A stretch of 64,000 nt of DNA from Erwinia persicina (lineage in GTDB: Bacteria; Pseudomonadota; Gammaproteobacteria; Enterobacterales; Enterobacteriaceae): assembly GCF_014838825.1 (NCBI RefSeq), contig NZ_JACYMO010000003.1, positions 62,001 through 126,000 on the forward strand. The letters run 5' to 3'. A model generated the notes under the pieces. The model had not been told where the DNA came from. It saw nothing but the letters and a program-made list of their open reading frames with translations, and made no database searches. Below are positions 1-9,417 of the stretch, piece by piece. Each line of letters opens with the position of its first letter. The first letter of the stretch is position 1. The translations under genes were made by a program, and so were the position numbers.

Positions 1-49
1 AATTCAGCAGTCCGTCACGCACGGCGCCACCGACAAGGTATGTTTTCAC
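1..49 (-). CDS. cca: CCA-adding enzyme (tRNA nucleotidyltransferase), N-terminal fragment
   Basis: Only the first 16 codons lie in the window and the gene runs off its left edge. Reading the minus strand from a GTG start at 49-47 gives VKTYLVGGAVRDGLLN, the N-terminus of class II CCA-adding enzymes; GGAVRD is the conserved start of the nucleotidyltransferase domain. The enzyme builds or repairs the 3' CCA of tRNA from CTP and ATP. A GGAG ribosome site lies just upstream. In E. coli cca is also next to ygiM, which supports the call. Confidence 0.88.
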   Translation of the reverse strand, partial: MKTYLVGGAVRDGLLN

Positions 50-187
50 TGGGGTCTCCAAAGGCTGCGGGTCAGAATAAACTGAACATGAATTGTCACA
101 CTATAACATTCATGTTGCATGAATGATAAATTGCGGGCAACGCAAAAAGGGCATCCGCAGATACCCTCGGGTGTCGCGCCAGTCTGG

Positions 188-808
188 TCAGTTCATCCAG
201 CGGTCGCTTTTCTTCCTGCGCGGGATCATATGCGGTAACAGCAAGCCCAGCAGCAGGCCGACGCCGGCCACGCCACCCCCGTACATAAACCACTGCATGA
301 TAATGGTGCGCTGTTTGTCATCAAGCTGAACATTGGCGGCGTCGACTTTCTTCTTGGCCACGATAAGCTGGTTTTTCAGCTGCTGATTTTCTTCTTTCAG
401 GCTGTTAATGGCGTTGTCGCTTCCCGCCACCTTTTTTTGCATATCGGCGGTGCGTTCATTCCAGCTACCGTCGATATTGGCCAGTTTGGCCGTCAGGACT
501 TTGACCTGTTGTTCCAGTTCGGGCACACGGGTGCGCAGGCTGGGCTGCTGGCTGAGTTGCGTCAGAGGGATCCAGGTCGTACGGCCCTGGCTGTCACGGA
601 TCTGGCCATATTTGCTGTTGTCATTCGTTTGCAACAGCGTCACTTCTTCGCCAGCGTTTAAGGTGCCAACCAGACGATAATCATTACCCGGCCCGCTGCG
701 GACCCAGGTGGTCAGTTCGTCGGAAATGTAGCGTTTCTCTTCGGCGTGGACGGTTGCCGCAGCGCTCATCGTGAGCAAAGTCAGACCAATGAGGTGAGTG
801 ATTTTCAT
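188..808 (-). CDS. ygiM: TIGR04211 SH3 domain membrane protein YgiM
   Basis: 206 aa. I chose the inner ATG at 808 over an upstream in-frame ATG at 868 because MKITHLIGLTLLTMSAAATVHA is a clean signal peptide and an AAAGAG ribosome site precedes it. The order is signal peptide (1-22), a bacterial SH3 domain (about 24-90, with WVRSGPGNDYRLVGTL), a coiled coil (about 95-165), one membrane helix near residues 170-190, and a basic tail PRRKKSDR. This is the layout of E. coli YgiM, presumed to be an inner-membrane protein facing the envelope; its function is not established. It lies downstream of cca-facing DNA and divergent from ygiF. Confidence 0.87.
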   Translation of the reverse strand: MKITHLIGLTLLTMSAAATVHAEEKRYISDELTTWVRSGPGNDYRLVGTLNAGEEVTLLQTNDNSKYGQIRDSQGRTTWIPLTQLSQQPSLRTRVPELEQQVKVLTAKLANIDGSWNERTADMQKKVAGSDNAINSLKEENQQLKNQLIVAKKKVDAANVQLDDKQRTIIMQWFMYGGGVAGVGLLLGLLLPHMIPRRKKSDRWMN

Positions 809-1063
809 TCGAACTCTTTTTGCATAAGGGCTGTAAAAATGTAATTGCACAGTCTGGAACGGCCTCACACAAAGCTGAATGAGAACTATCCTGGTCTCAG
901 GCGGCTTGAGACGCTGTGCGCGAAAGCGTAATAAAGCAGAGACAGTGTTGTCTCTTGTGCATTATTCTTGGTGGCTATAGCAGTACGATCGCCCGCCATC
1001 TTTGCGAGCATTATCAGATACCTTAACCGTTTACTCAGCCGTTAACGACGTAAATAAGACATT

Positions 1064-2368
1064 ATGACCATAGAAATCGAATTAAAGTTCATTGCCGTTC
1101 CAGAAGCGGCCGAAAAAATTGCCAGTAAGCTTACCGCCTGGCCACATCAGCATTCCGCCGGTCAGGCATTGACCAATATTTACTTCGAAACGGCTGACAG
1201 TCAGCTGCGGCGCTGGGATATGGGGCTGCGTATTCGTGGCTTTGGTGACCGCTATGAAATGACGCTGAAAACCGCCGGTCAGACTATCGGGGGGCTGCAT
1301 CAGCGCCCGGAATATAACGTTGCACTGGCAGCACCGACGCTGGATATTCAGCAGTTACCAGCCGATGTCTGGCCCGCCGGGACGGATGTGGCGGCCCTGC
1401 AAACGCAACTCGCTGCGCTGTTTAGCACCCATTTTACACGCGAGAAGTGGGTGGTCACTTACCTGCAAAGCGAGATTGAAGTTGCATTTGACCGGGGAGA
1501 AGTGATCGCTGGTGAACGTAGCGAGCCGCTGATGGAAGTGGAGCTGGAGCTGAAAAGTGGCCAGCGTGACGATTTGCTGGCCTTTGCCGCCGAACTGGCG
1601 ACGATTGAAGGCCTGCGGCTGGGCAGCCTCAGCAAAGCGGCGCGTGGGTATGCACTGGCCCAGGGCGATCTCCCGCGAGCCTTACGTCCGGTGCCACTGC
1701 TGAAGGTCAGACCGAAGGCAACGGTAGAAGAGGGGATGCGGGCGGCCTTCCTGCTGGCATTAACCCAGTGGCAGTATCATGAAGAGCTGTGGCTGCGCGG
1801 TAACGCCGCCGCGCTGCATGAGGTGAAGGATGCGCTGGAAGTACTGCGTCAGACCTTCTCACTGTACGGTGCGCTGGTGCCGCGCAAGGCCAGCAGTGAG
1901 CTGCGTCAGAAGCTGACTCAGCTGGAAGAGGCGCTGCTTGAAGACAATCCTGAAGCGCAGCGGATCTGTTTCAGCCCGCTCTGGCTGCAAACGCAGTTAG
2001 CGCTTACTCACTGGATAGCCACTGAACGCTGGCGTCAGTTTGTCGATCAAAAGGCAGATACCAAGCTGCAGGGGTCGTTCAAACGCTTTAGCGACATCAT
2101 GCTGGGCCGCATTGCCGCCGACCTGAAAGAGACCTTCACCCATCTAAACCATTCGGGTGAGTATCAGGACAAGCTGACGCGCCTGCATCGTCAGGTACTG
2201 GCCGTGCATCTGCTGGCGGGTGCCTACGATCCGGCGGCCGTCAACGCCTGGCTACAGAGCTGGAAGCAGCTGCAGGAAGCGATTGTGAAACAGCAGGAAG
2301 TCTGGCTGGATGGCCACCGCCAGCAGGCCCTGAAACAGGCGGCTTTCTGGAAAAATGGCAGCCTTTAA
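1064..2368 (+). CDS. ygiF: Inorganic triphosphatase (CYTH-CHAD protein)
   Basis: 434 aa, close to the E. coli YgiF length. The N-terminus carries the CYTH signature EIELK (residues 3-8), which holds the acidic and lysine residues of the triphosphate tunnel metalloenzyme fold. The second half (about 215-430) is an alpha-helical CHAD domain rich in Arg, Lys and His, associated with polyphosphate binding. The family cleaves tripolyphosphate to pyrophosphate and phosphate with a divalent metal. It sits 42 bp upstream of glnE, as in E. coli, probably as one transcription unit. Confidence 0.93.
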   Translation: MTIEIELKFIAVPEAAEKIASKLTAWPHQHSAGQALTNIYFETADSQLRRWDMGLRIRGFGDRYEMTLKTAGQTIGGLHQRPEYNVALAAPTLDIQQLPADVWPAGTDVAALQTQLAALFSTHFTREKWVVTYLQSEIEVAFDRGEVIAGERSEPLMEVELELKSGQRDDLLAFAAELATIEGLRLGSLSKAARGYALAQGDLPRALRPVPLLKVRPKATVEEGMRAAFLLALTQWQYHEELWLRGNAAALHEVKDALEVLRQTFSLYGALVPRKASSELRQKLTQLEEALLEDNPEAQRICFSPLWLQTQLALTHWIATERWRQFVDQKADTKLQGSFKRFSDIMLGRIAADLKETFTHLNHSGEYQDKLTRLHRQVLAVHLLAGAYDPAAVNAWLQSWKQLQEAIVKQQEVWLDGHRQQALKQAAFWKNGSL

Positions 2369-2410
2369 CCCGTTGCGGGGTCATTCGATTCTATAGGGAG
2401 TGTTTATTGT

Positions 2411-5245
2411 ATGGTGCCATCATTAACTCAGCCACTGCCGGTCGTCATGCAGCAGCAGAGCGCGTTGCTTGATCCATTATTCAGCGATGCCTCCGCAGCG
2501 CAGCAGGCGGTGCTGGCGTTCAGCGATTTTATCAGTGATAACCTGACAAAATATCCCGCCTGGTGGCAGCAGCTCCGGCAGCAGCCACCGCAGCAGGATG
2601 AATGGCACCATTATCCCCTCTGGCTTCAGGCACAGCTGGCGAACGTGCAGGATGAGAACACGCTGATGCGTGAGCTGCGCCTGTTCCGCCGCCATATGCT
2701 GACGCGCATTGCCTGGATGCAAACTCTGGCGATCAGTGATACGCAGCAGTCTTTGCGGCAGCTGAGTGAGCTGGCGGAAACCCTGATTGTTGCCGCCCGC
2801 GACTGGCTTTGGCAGGCCTGCTGCCGCGATTTTGGCACCCCGATGAACGCCGCCGGGGAACCGCAGCCGCTGTTAATCCTCGGCATGGGCAAGCTGGGGG
2901 GCGGTGAGCTTAACTTCTCTTCCGATATTGATCTGATTTTCACCTGGCCGGAAAACGGCACGACCCGGGGCGGACGGCGCGAGCTGGATAACGCCCAGTT
3001 CTTTACCCGGCTTGGCCAGCGCCTGATCAAAGTACTGGATCAGCCTACCGCCGACGGCTTCGTGTATCGCGTGGATATGCGCCTGCGTCCCTTTGGTGAC
3101 AGCGGGCCGCTGGTGCTGAGTTTTGCCGCGCTGGAGGATTATTACCAGGAACAGGGGCGCGACTGGGAACGCTATGCGATGGTCAAAGCGCGTCTGATGG
3201 GCAGCGACAATGACCGCTGGAGTGAAGAGCTGCGTCAGATGCTGCGGCCGTTTGTCTTCCGCCGTTATATTGACTTCAGTGTGATCCAGTCGCTGCGAAA
3301 TATGAAAAGTATGATCGCCCGGGAAGTACGGCGACGCGGGCTGAGGGATAACATCAAACTGGGCGCGGGCGGCATTCGGGAAACCGAATTTATTGTCCAG
3401 GTGTTCCAACTGATACGTGGCGGTCGCGAGCGTTCGCTTCAGCTGCGCTCCCTGCTGCCGACGTTGGAGGCCATAGGCCAGCTAAATCTGCTGTCATCAG
3501 AACAGGTCGCCCAGCTGCACGATGCCTACCTGTTCCTGCGGCGTCTGGAAAACCTGCTGCAAAGCATCAGCGATGAGCAGACGCAGACGCTGCCGGGCGG
3601 CGAGCTGGATCGGGCGCGTCTGGCCTGGGCAATGGGCTTTGCCGGCTGGACGGCCTTACAGGATGCGCTCGACCGGCATATGCTGGCGGTGCGCACCATC
3701 TTTGACGATTTGATCGGTGACGATGCCCCGGAACACGGCGATAACCGTGAAGCCGGGGAGTATGGCGTGCTGTGGCAGGATCAGCTGGAAGAAACCGAGC
3801 TGGAGCCGCTGGTGCCGCATCTTGATGGTACCGCCCGCCAGCATCTGCTGCGCACTATCACCGATTTTCGTCAGGATGTGGATAAGCGAACGATCGGCCC
3901 GCGCGGCCGCCATGCGCTGGACCAGCTGATGCCGCGCCTGCTCAGTGAAGTGGTGCCGCGCGATGATGCCCCGGTGACCCTCGGTCGCCTGACTCCGCTG
4001 CTGCTGGGTGTCGTTACCCGCAGCACCTATCTGGAGCTGCTGACAGAGTACCAGGGCGCGCTGAAACACTTAATTCGCCTGTGTGCCGCTTCCCCGATGG
4101 TCGCCAGCCAGCTGGCGCGGCATCCGCTGCTGCTGGATGAACTGCTCGATCCGGCCACCCTCTATCAGCCCACGGCAACCGATGCCTACCGCGATGAGCT
4201 GCGTCAGTATCTGCTGCGCATTCCGGAAGAGGATGAAGAGCAGCAGCTGGAAGCCCTGCGCCAGTTTAAGCAGGCGCAGCACCTGCGCATTGCGGCGGCG
4301 GATATTGCCAAGACCCTGCCGGTAATGAAAGTGAGCGATCACCTTACGTGGCTGGCGGAAGCGATGATTGAATCCGTGGTGCAGCAGGCATGGAATATGA
4401 TGGTGCTGCGCTACGGACGACCTTCCCACCTGACGCGTGACGATGAACGCGGTTTCTCCGTGGTCGGGTACGGCAAGCTGGGGGGCTGGGAGCTGGGCTA
4501 CAGTTCTGACCTTGATCTGGTGTTCCTGCACGACTGTCCGTCGGACGCGGTGACGCTGGGTGAGCGCAGTATTGACGGCCGTCAGTTCTATCTGCGTCTG
4601 GCGCAGCGCGTCATGCACCTGTTCAGTACGCGCACCTCCTCTGGCATTCTTTATGAAGTCGACGCCCGCCTGCGTCCGTCCGGTGCGGCGGGGATGCTGG
4701 TCAGCACCTTTGATGCGTTTGATGAATATCAGCGGCATGAGGCCTGGACCTGGGAGCATCAGGCCCTGGTGCGGGCGCGCATCGTCTTTGGCGATGCCGC
4801 CCTGAGCCAGCGATTCGACCAGATCCGACGCGGTATTCTGTCGCTACCGCGTGAGCCTGAAGCACTGAAAACGGAAGTGCGTGAAATGCGCGAGAAGATG
4901 CGCGCCCACCTCGGCCACAAGCATAAGGGGCGCTGGGATATCAAAGCCGATCGCGGCGGTATTACCGACATTGAGTTCATTACCCAGTATCTGGTGCTGC
5001 GCTACGCTGCGCAGGATCCGATGCTCACCCGCTGGTCTGATAATGTGCGCATTCTTGAGCTGCTGGCCAACAGCGGCAAAATGGCGGCCGCCGAGTCGGA
5101 AGCGCTGACCCATGCCTATGTCACGCTGCGCGATGCGCTGCACCATCTGGCCTTACAGGAGCTGCCGGGGCATGTCGAAGAAGACGCTTATGCCCGTGAA
5201 AAAGCGGTGGTGAATGCCAGCTGGCAGACATGGCTGGGGGCCTGA
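2411..5245 (+). CDS. glnE: Bifunctional glutamine synthetase adenylyltransferase/adenylyl-removing enzyme
   Basis: 944 aa, matching the family (946 in E. coli). There are two nucleotidyltransferase domains. The N-terminal adenylyl-removing domain has [18 protein letters not shown] near residue 158, and the C-terminal adenylylating domain has [18 protein letters not shown] near residue 687. Each carries the G-S-x9-D-x-D type metal site (SSDIDL, SSDLDL). The enzyme adds or removes AMP on the GlnA tyrosine in answer to PII and glutamine. The extreme N-terminus (about 30 aa) diverges from E. coli. An AGGGAG sequence about 10 nt upstream supports the ATG at 2411. Confidence 0.96.
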   Translation: MVPSLTQPLPVVMQQQSALLDPLFSDASAAQQAVLAFSDFISDNLTKYPAWWQQLRQQPPQQDEWHHYPLWLQAQLANVQDENTLMRELRLFRRHMLTRIAWMQTLAISDTQQSLRQLSELAETLIVAARDWLWQACCRDFGTPMNAAGEPQPLLILGMGKLGGGELNFSSDIDLIFTWPENGTTRGGRRELDNAQFFTRLGQRLIKVLDQPTADGFVYRVDMRLRPFGDSGPLVLSFAALEDYYQEQGRDWERYAMVKARLMGSDNDRWSEELRQMLRPFVFRRYIDFSVIQSLRNMKSMIAREVRRRGLRDNIKLGAGGIRETEFIVQVFQLIRGGRERSLQLRSLLPTLEAIGQLNLLSSEQVAQLHDAYLFLRRLENLLQSISDEQTQTLPGGELDRARLAWAMGFAGWTALQDALDRHMLAVRTIFDDLIGDDAPEHGDNREAGEYGVLWQDQLEETELEPLVPHLDGTARQHLLRTITDFRQDVDKRTIGPRGRHALDQLMPRLLSEVVPRDDAPVTLGRLTPLLLGVVTRSTYLELLTEYQGALKHLIRLCAASPMVASQLARHPLLLDELLDPATLYQPTATDAYRDELRQYLLRIPEEDEEQQLEALRQFKQAQHLRIAAADIAKTLPVMKVSDHLTWLAEAMIESVVQQAWNMMVLRYGRPSHLTRDDERGFSVVGYGKLGGWELGYSSDLDLVFLHDCPSDAVTLGERSIDGRQFYLRLAQRVMHLFSTRTSSGILYEVDARLRPSGAAGMLVSTFDAFDEYQRHEAWTWEHQALVRARIVFGDAALSQRFDQIRRGILSLPREPEALKTEVREMREKMRAHLGHKHKGRWDIKADRGGITDIEFITQYLVLRYAAQDPMLTRWSDNVRILELLANSGKMAAAESEALTHAYVTLRDALHHLALQELPGHVEEDAYAREKAVVNASWQTWLGA

Positions 5246-5334
5246 TATTACCGTGCAGACGCGATGATTAGTCACTGACACTATTGTGCTATTATCGCGC
5301 GCACTCATTTTTACTGCAGTCTGGAGTCTCTGGA

Positions 5335-6771
5335 ATGAAAATTACACTGCCTGATTTTACGCGTGCGGGTGTGTTGGTGGTTGGCGATGTGATGCTGGAT
5401 CGCTACTGGCACGGCCCGACCAGCCGTATTTCACCTGAAGCACCGGTACCGGTGGTAAAAGTCGATCACGTGGAGGAGCGTCCGGGTGGTGCCGCTAACG
5501 TCGCCATGAATATTGCTGCACTGGGCGCGCAGTCACGGCTGGTGGGGCTGACCGGCGTTGATGACGCCGCGCGTGCGCTGAGTGCGACCCTCACCGGTGT
5601 CAACGTGCAGTGTGATTTTGTCCCGGTACCGACCCATCCGACCATTACCAAACTGCGCGTGTTGTCCCGTAATCAGCAGCTGATCCGCCTTGATTTCGAA
5701 GAGGGATTTGAAGGCGTCGATCCGGCACCGATGCACGAGCGCATCGAACAGTCGCTGCCGAAAATAGGTGCGCTGGTGCTGTCAGACTACGCCAAAGGTG
5801 CGCTGGCCAGCGTGGAGACGATGATCGCCCTGGCCCGTAAAGCCGGTGTTCCGGTGCTGGTCGACCCGAAAGGCACCGACTTTGGACGCTATCACGGCGC
5901 AACGCTGCTGACGCCGAATCTTTCCGAATTCGAAGCGGTAGTCGGCAAGTGTACGAGCGAAGACGAGATTGTTGAGCGCGGCACGAAACTGATGTTACAG
6001 CATGCGCTCTCTGCGCTGCTGGTGACGCGTTCAGAGCACGGTATGACCTTGCTGCAGCCGGGTAAAGCCCCGTTCCATATGCCAACGCAGGCCCAGGAAG
6101 TATTTGACGTCACCGGGGCAGGCGACACGGTGATCGGCGTGCTGGCGGCGGCGCTGGCGGCCGGTAATACCCTCGAGGAGAGCTGTTTCCTCGCCAACGC
6201 GGCGGCCGGTGTCGTGGTCGGCAAGCTGGGGACGTCTACCGTATCCCCGGTCGAGCTGGAAAATGCGATCCGCGCCCGCCCGGAATCCGGTTTTGGCGTG
6301 ATGGATGAAGCGCAGCTGATTGCTGAGGTGGCGAAAGCCCGTCAGCGTGGCGAGAAAGTGGTGATGACCAACGGCGTCTTCGACATTCTTCACGCCGGAC
6401 ACGTCTCCTACCTGGCCAATGCCCGTAAGCTGGGCGACCGGCTGATTGTGGCGGTTAACAGCGACGCGTCAACCCGCCGCCTGAAAGGCGAAACCCGTCC
6501 GGTTAACCCGCTGATCAATCGTATGATCGTGCTGGGTGCGCTGGAAGCGGTGGACTGGGTGATTGGCTTTGAAGAAGACACCCCGCAGCGCCTGATTGCT
6601 GAGGTTCTGCCCGATCTGCTGGTCAAAGGCGGCGACTACAAGCCGGAAGAGATTGCCGGCAGTAAAGAAGTGTGGGCTAACGGCGGTGACGTGCGGGTGC
6701 TCAATTTCGAAGACGGTATTTCGACCAGTAATATCATCAAAACGATTATCTCGGGAACCGGGAACCACTAA
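5335..6771 (+). CDS. hldE: Bifunctional heptose-7-phosphate kinase / heptose-1-phosphate adenylyltransferase
   Basis: 478 aa. The inner ATG at 5335 (MKITLPDF) follows a GGAG site and matches the E. coli start, so the 17-codon upstream extension is rejected. The N-terminal ribokinase-like domain (about 1-320) has [10 protein letters not shown] and the catalytic DVTGAGDT motif. The C-terminal nucleotidyltransferase domain (about 345-478) has [12 protein letters not shown] with its HxGH motif. It makes ADP-heptose for the LPS inner core in the cytoplasm. It follows glnE by 89 bp, as in E. coli. Confidence 0.96.
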   Translation: MKITLPDFTRAGVLVVGDVMLDRYWHGPTSRISPEAPVPVVKVDHVEERPGGAANVAMNIAALGAQSRLVGLTGVDDAARALSATLTGVNVQCDFVPVPTHPTITKLRVLSRNQQLIRLDFEEGFEGVDPAPMHERIEQSLPKIGALVLSDYAKGALASVETMIALARKAGVPVLVDPKGTDFGRYHGATLLTPNLSEFEAVVGKCTSEDEIVERGTKLMLQHALSALLVTRSEHGMTLLQPGKAPFHMPTQAQEVFDVTGAGDTVIGVLAAALAAGNTLEESCFLANAAAGVVVGKLGTSTVSPVELENAIRARPESGFGVMDEAQLIAEVAKARQRGEKVVMTNGVFDILHAGHVSYLANARKLGDRLIVAVNSDASTRRLKGETRPVNPLINRMIVLGALEAVDWVIGFEEDTPQRLIAEVLPDLLVKGGDYKPEEIAGSKEVWANGGDVRVLNFEDGISTSNIIKTIISGTGNH

Positions 6772-6778
6772 TCGTCGA

Positions 6779-6801
6779 CGGCTGCCCGGGGAGGGCAGCC
6801 G
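6779..6801. terminator. Hairpin between convergent hldE and ubiK
   Basis: A perfect 9-bp stem (CGGCTGCCC / GGGCAGCCG) with a 5-nt loop starts 8 bases after the hldE stop. No T tract follows on either strand, so it is at most a weak or bidirectional terminator, or an mRNA 3' end stabiliser. Confidence 0.5.
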
Positions 6802-6817
6802 TATACTGCGTTGTCAC

Positions 6818-7105
6818 TTATTCCGCTGCTTTTGGCTCGGTCACCGCAGGAACCGGAGCCGGAGAGACCCGGCTTTCCAGTTCGGCCAGACGCTGTTCAA
6901 GCGCGGCCAGCTTCTCGCGGGTGCGCAGCAGCACCTGAGTCTGTACGTCAAACTCTTCGCGGTTCACCACATCCAGACGGGTCAGCTGAGCCTGCAGCGT
7001 CTGACGGATTTTCTTCTCTACATCATCGCCAAACTCACGAATACCTTTCGGCATGGACTCATGAACCTGACGGGCAAGCTGTTCGATTTTTTTTGGGTCA
7101 AGCAT
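6818..7105 (-). CDS. ubiK: Ubiquinone biosynthesis accessory factor UbiK
   Basis: 95 aa, near-identical in its first 70 residues to E. coli UbiK (YqiC): [19 protein letters not shown] opens the protein, followed by an amphipathic helix and a C-terminal coiled coil (about 55-80, [15 protein letters not shown]). UbiK binds UbiJ and lipids and supports the soluble ubiquinone assembly complex under aerobic growth; it also has membrane-fusion activity in vitro. The tail after residue 80 is shorter and Pro/Ala rich compared with E. coli. It is divergent from ribB. Confidence 0.93.
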   Translation of the reverse strand: MLDPKKIEQLARQVHESMPKGIREFGDDVEKKIRQTLQAQLTRLDVVNREEFDVQTQVLLRTREKLAALEQRLAELESRVSPAPVPAVTEPKAAE

Positions 7106-7257
7106 AGCGGCTTCCTGATAGCAGCGAATTTGATCTTAGTGTAATGCCAGATGGCTCAGGTATAAACCTGAAAACGCCAAAGCGAAAAAATGGATATCAA
7201 TTTGCCCGTTTTGTTCGTTGCTCTGTCACTTTTTCAGCGTTATGATGAATTTGCTTA

Positions 7258-7403
7258 TTCTCAGGGCGGGGCGAAATTCCCCACCGGCGGTAAATCAGCG
7301 TTTGCTGAAAGCCCGCGAGCGCTTCAGGATCACTCCTGAAGGACAGCAGATCCGGTGTAATTCCGGGGCCGACGGTTAAAGTCCGGATGGGAGAGAGTAA
7401 CGG
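7258..7403 (+). promoter_or_regulatory. FMN riboswitch (RFN element) of ribB
   Basis: The leader has the conserved RFN blocks in order: TCAGGGCGGGGCGAAATTCC (7261-7280), CCCACCGGCGGTAAATC, then AGCCCGCGAGCGC, GATCCGGTGTAATTCCGG and GCCGACGGTTAAAGTCCGG, ending in ATGGGAGAGAGTAACG. This is the FMN aptamer that turns down ribB when flavin is high. About 105 bases separate its end from the ribB ATG; that expression platform includes CGCGTTATTTTTTT (7428-7441), which may be part of a terminator or sequestering stem. In E. coli the same leader is the source of sRNA SroG. Confidence 0.95.
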
Positions 7404-7510
7404 ATCATGACGGGCTTTTGCCTGCCTCGCGTTATTTTTTTGTCACTGCATGACACTCCTAAGCACGCCCTGGTTCTGGTAACCCATACATTTATTAAGG
7501 TTTATTTACC

Positions 7511-8167
7511 ATGAATCAGTCGCTACTTTCTGAATTTGGCACGCCTGAACAGCGTGTAACCCGTGCCATCGAGGCGCTGCGCGAAGGCCGCGGTGTGATG
7601 GTCTTAGACGATGAAGATCGTGAAAACGAAGGTGATATGATCTTCGCTGCGGAAACCATGACCGTTGAGCAGATGGCGCTCACCATTCGTCACGGTAGCG
7701 GTATCGTCTGCCTGTGCCTGACCGAAGAACGTCTGCAGCAGCTTGAGCTGCCGATGATGGTTGAAGATAACACCAGCGCCTACGGCACCGGTTTTACCGT
7801 GACCATCGAAGCCGCGAAAGGCGTCACCACCGGCGTGTCGGCTTCCGACCGTCTGACCACCATCCGTACGGCAATCGCAGATGACACGAAACCAGACGAT
7901 CTGAATCGTCCGGGGCACGTATTCCCGCTGCGCGGCCGTGCCGGTGGCGTGCTGACCCGCGGTGGTCACACCGAAGCCACTATCGACCTGGTGACGCTGG
8001 CAGGCTTCAAGCCGGCAGGCGTGCTGTGTGAATTGACCAATGACGATGGTTCCATGGCGCACGCGCCGGAAGCTATCGTGTTTGCCAAACAGCACAATAT
8101 GCCGGTTGTGACCATCGAAGACCTGGTGGCATATCGTCGTAGTCACGAGACCCGCCAGGCCAGCTAA
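7511..8167 (+). CDS. ribB: 3,4-dihydroxy-2-butanone-4-phosphate synthase
   Basis: 218 aa, the stand-alone RibB length (217 in E. coli). It converts ribulose-5-phosphate to DHBP and formate for the riboflavin ring. Visible motifs are the acidic metal-binding loop [11 protein letters not shown] (about residues 32-42), RHGSGIVCL, and [10 protein letters not shown] with the catalytic histidine. The start follows TTTATTAAGGTTTATTTACC with a weak AAGG site. It is controlled by the FMN riboswitch just upstream and followed by an ERIC repeat. Confidence 0.97.
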   Translation: MNQSLLSEFGTPEQRVTRAIEALREGRGVMVLDDEDRENEGDMIFAAETMTVEQMALTIRHGSGIVCLCLTEERLQQLELPMMVEDNTSAYGTGFTVTIEAAKGVTTGVSASDRLTTIRTAIADDTKPDDLNRPGHVFPLRGRAGGVLTRGGHTEATIDLVTLAGFKPAGVLCELTNDDGSMAHAPEAIVFAKQHNMPVVTIEDLVAYRRSHETRQAS

Positions 8168-8288
8168 TCCCCGTCATACTTCAGGCTATGGGTGCGTTGG
8201 CTTTCCTCGCGCACCCCAGTCACGTACTGATGTACGCTCCCGGGGATGTGCTGCGTGGCCGCCTGCCCTAACCTGAATTATTTAGGGG
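8168..8288. repeat. ERIC (intergenic repeat unit) element
   Basis: About 121 bp matching the ERIC/IRU consensus: it opens with CCCGTCATACTTCAGGCT, has GTGCGTTGGCT and CACCCCAGTCACGTA in the middle with the central palindrome ACGTACTGATGTACGCTCC, and ends with CTGAATTATTTAGGGG. ERIC elements are non-coding and probably mobilised passively. This copy starts one base after the ribB stop and would be transcribed as its 3' end. Confidence 0.85.
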
Positions 8289-8296
8289 AGCATTCT

Positions 8297-8342
8297 CCGT
8301 CATACATCAGGCTATGGGTGCGTTGGCTCTCCTCGCGCACCC
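8297..8342. repeat. Partial second ERIC copy (left end only)
   Basis: CCGTCATACATCAGGCTATG and the following GGTGCGTTGGCT..CCTCGCGCACCC repeat the first 46 bases of the adjacent ERIC with only two visible differences, then homology stops. It is a truncated direct repeat in the same orientation, separated from the full copy by 8 bases. Confidence 0.75.
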
Positions 8343-8480
8343 TGCTTTTAATCTGCTCTCTTCCTTCCATTTGTCCCTTCAAATTTTCTGACTATCTTCG
8401 TCAGGGTTATCCTGGTTCATCCGTGGCAAAAAGCGCGTAATGTGGACTGCATTGAACAAAAACTTTGCTGGAGTCACACC

Positions 8481-9266
8481 ATGAGCCATACACGAATGCC
8501 TGCTCTGTTCCTCGGTCATGGCAGCCCGATGAACGTGCTGGAAGAGAATATCTGGACGGAAACCTGGCGAGAACTGGGCAAAACCCTGCCGCGTCCGAAG
8601 GCAATTATTGCCGTCTCGGCACACTGGTACACCCGGGGTACGGCCGTTACGGCGATGGAAAAGCCGCGCACGATCCATGATTTCGGCGGTTTCCCCCAGG
8701 CGCTGTTCGACACCCGCTATCCCGCCCCGGGTTCCCCGGCGCTGGCCCGCCAGGTGGCGGAAGCACTTTCGCCGGTGGCAGTGGAGCTGGATCAGGAATG
8801 GGGATTCGATCACGGTTCGTGGGGCGTGCTGATCAAAATGTACCCGCAGGCCGATATTCCGGTGGTCCAACTCAGTGTGGATGCAACCAGACCGGCGGCT
8901 TATCACTTTGAACTGGGCCGCAAGCTGGCTGCGCTGCGTGAGCAGGGCGTGATGATCGTCGCCAGCGGCAACGTGGTGCATAACCTGCGCATGGTGCGCT
9001 GGAGCGGGGAGGCGGAAGCCTGGCCGTGGGCAGAGTCCTTCAACCAGTACGTGCGCGAAAATCTGAGCTGGGAAGGTGAATCAGAGCAGCACCCGCTGAT
9101 CAACTTTATGCAGCATGACGGGGCCGCGCTGTCTAACCCGACCCCGGAGCACTATCTGCCCCTGCTGTATGTGCTGGGTGCGCGTGCGGAAGGTGAGGCA
9201 ATTACCATCCCGGTCGATGGTATAGTGATGGGTTCACTGAGTATGCTGTCGGTACAGGTAGGTTAA
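8481..9266 (+). CDS. ygiD: 4,5-DOPA dioxygenase extradiol (LigB family)
   Basis: 261 aa. The ATG at 8481 (MSHTRMPALFLGHGSPMN) follows a GGAG site, so the 13-codon extension is rejected. It closely matches E. coli YgiD. Metal-binding residues of the LigB-type extradiol fold are visible as GHGSP (His near 12), SAHW and the later His in ASGNVVHNL; WGFDHGSWGVL is also conserved. The family opens the catechol ring of L-DOPA to betalamic acid in vitro; its native bacterial substrate is unclear. It is convergent with the ygiC homologue. Confidence 0.92.
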   Translation: MSHTRMPALFLGHGSPMNVLEENIWTETWRELGKTLPRPKAIIAVSAHWYTRGTAVTAMEKPRTIHDFGGFPQALFDTRYPAPGSPALARQVAEALSPVAVELDQEWGFDHGSWGVLIKMYPQADIPVVQLSVDATRPAAYHFELGRKLAALREQGVMIVASGNVVHNLRMVRWSGEAEAWPWAESFNQYVRENLSWEGESEQHPLINFMQHDGAALSNPTPEHYLPLLYVLGARAEGEAITIPVDGIVMGSLSMLSVQVG

Positions 9267-9281
9267 CAGGCAGAAGCGGAA

Positions 9282-9303
9282 GGTTGACCGGAAAAGGTCA
9301 TCC
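9282..9303. terminator. T-loop hairpin 3' of ygiD
   Basis: Arms GGTTGACC and GGTCATCC pair 7 of 8 positions with a 6-nt loop GGAAAA (TTTTCC on the minus strand). It belongs to the group of similar hairpins noted at other gene ends in this window. Confidence 0.4.
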
Positions 9304-9386
9304 GTAAACAGGATGAGACCTGCGACAGAGGGCAGCCAGATAAAGGGCCGCCCTCTGCATGACAGGGACACACTCATTGTGCCGGA

Positions 9387-9417
9387 GCTGACGTTCTGTT
9401 GCGTCAGCCCGTTTTAT
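9387..9417 (+). terminator. Rho-independent terminator after ygiD
   Basis: A 7-bp stem GCTGACG / CGTCAGC with an 8-nt loop is followed by CCGTTTTATT. It runs into the stop codon of the convergent ygiC-like gene. A second GC-rich inverted repeat (AGAGGGC / GCCCTCT) lies at about 9332-9357. Confidence 0.6.

Noticed and set aside
8246..8440. 64-codon plus-strand ORF after ribB
   Set aside because: It lies almost wholly in the ERIC element and its partial copy; the translation is simply that of the repeat.
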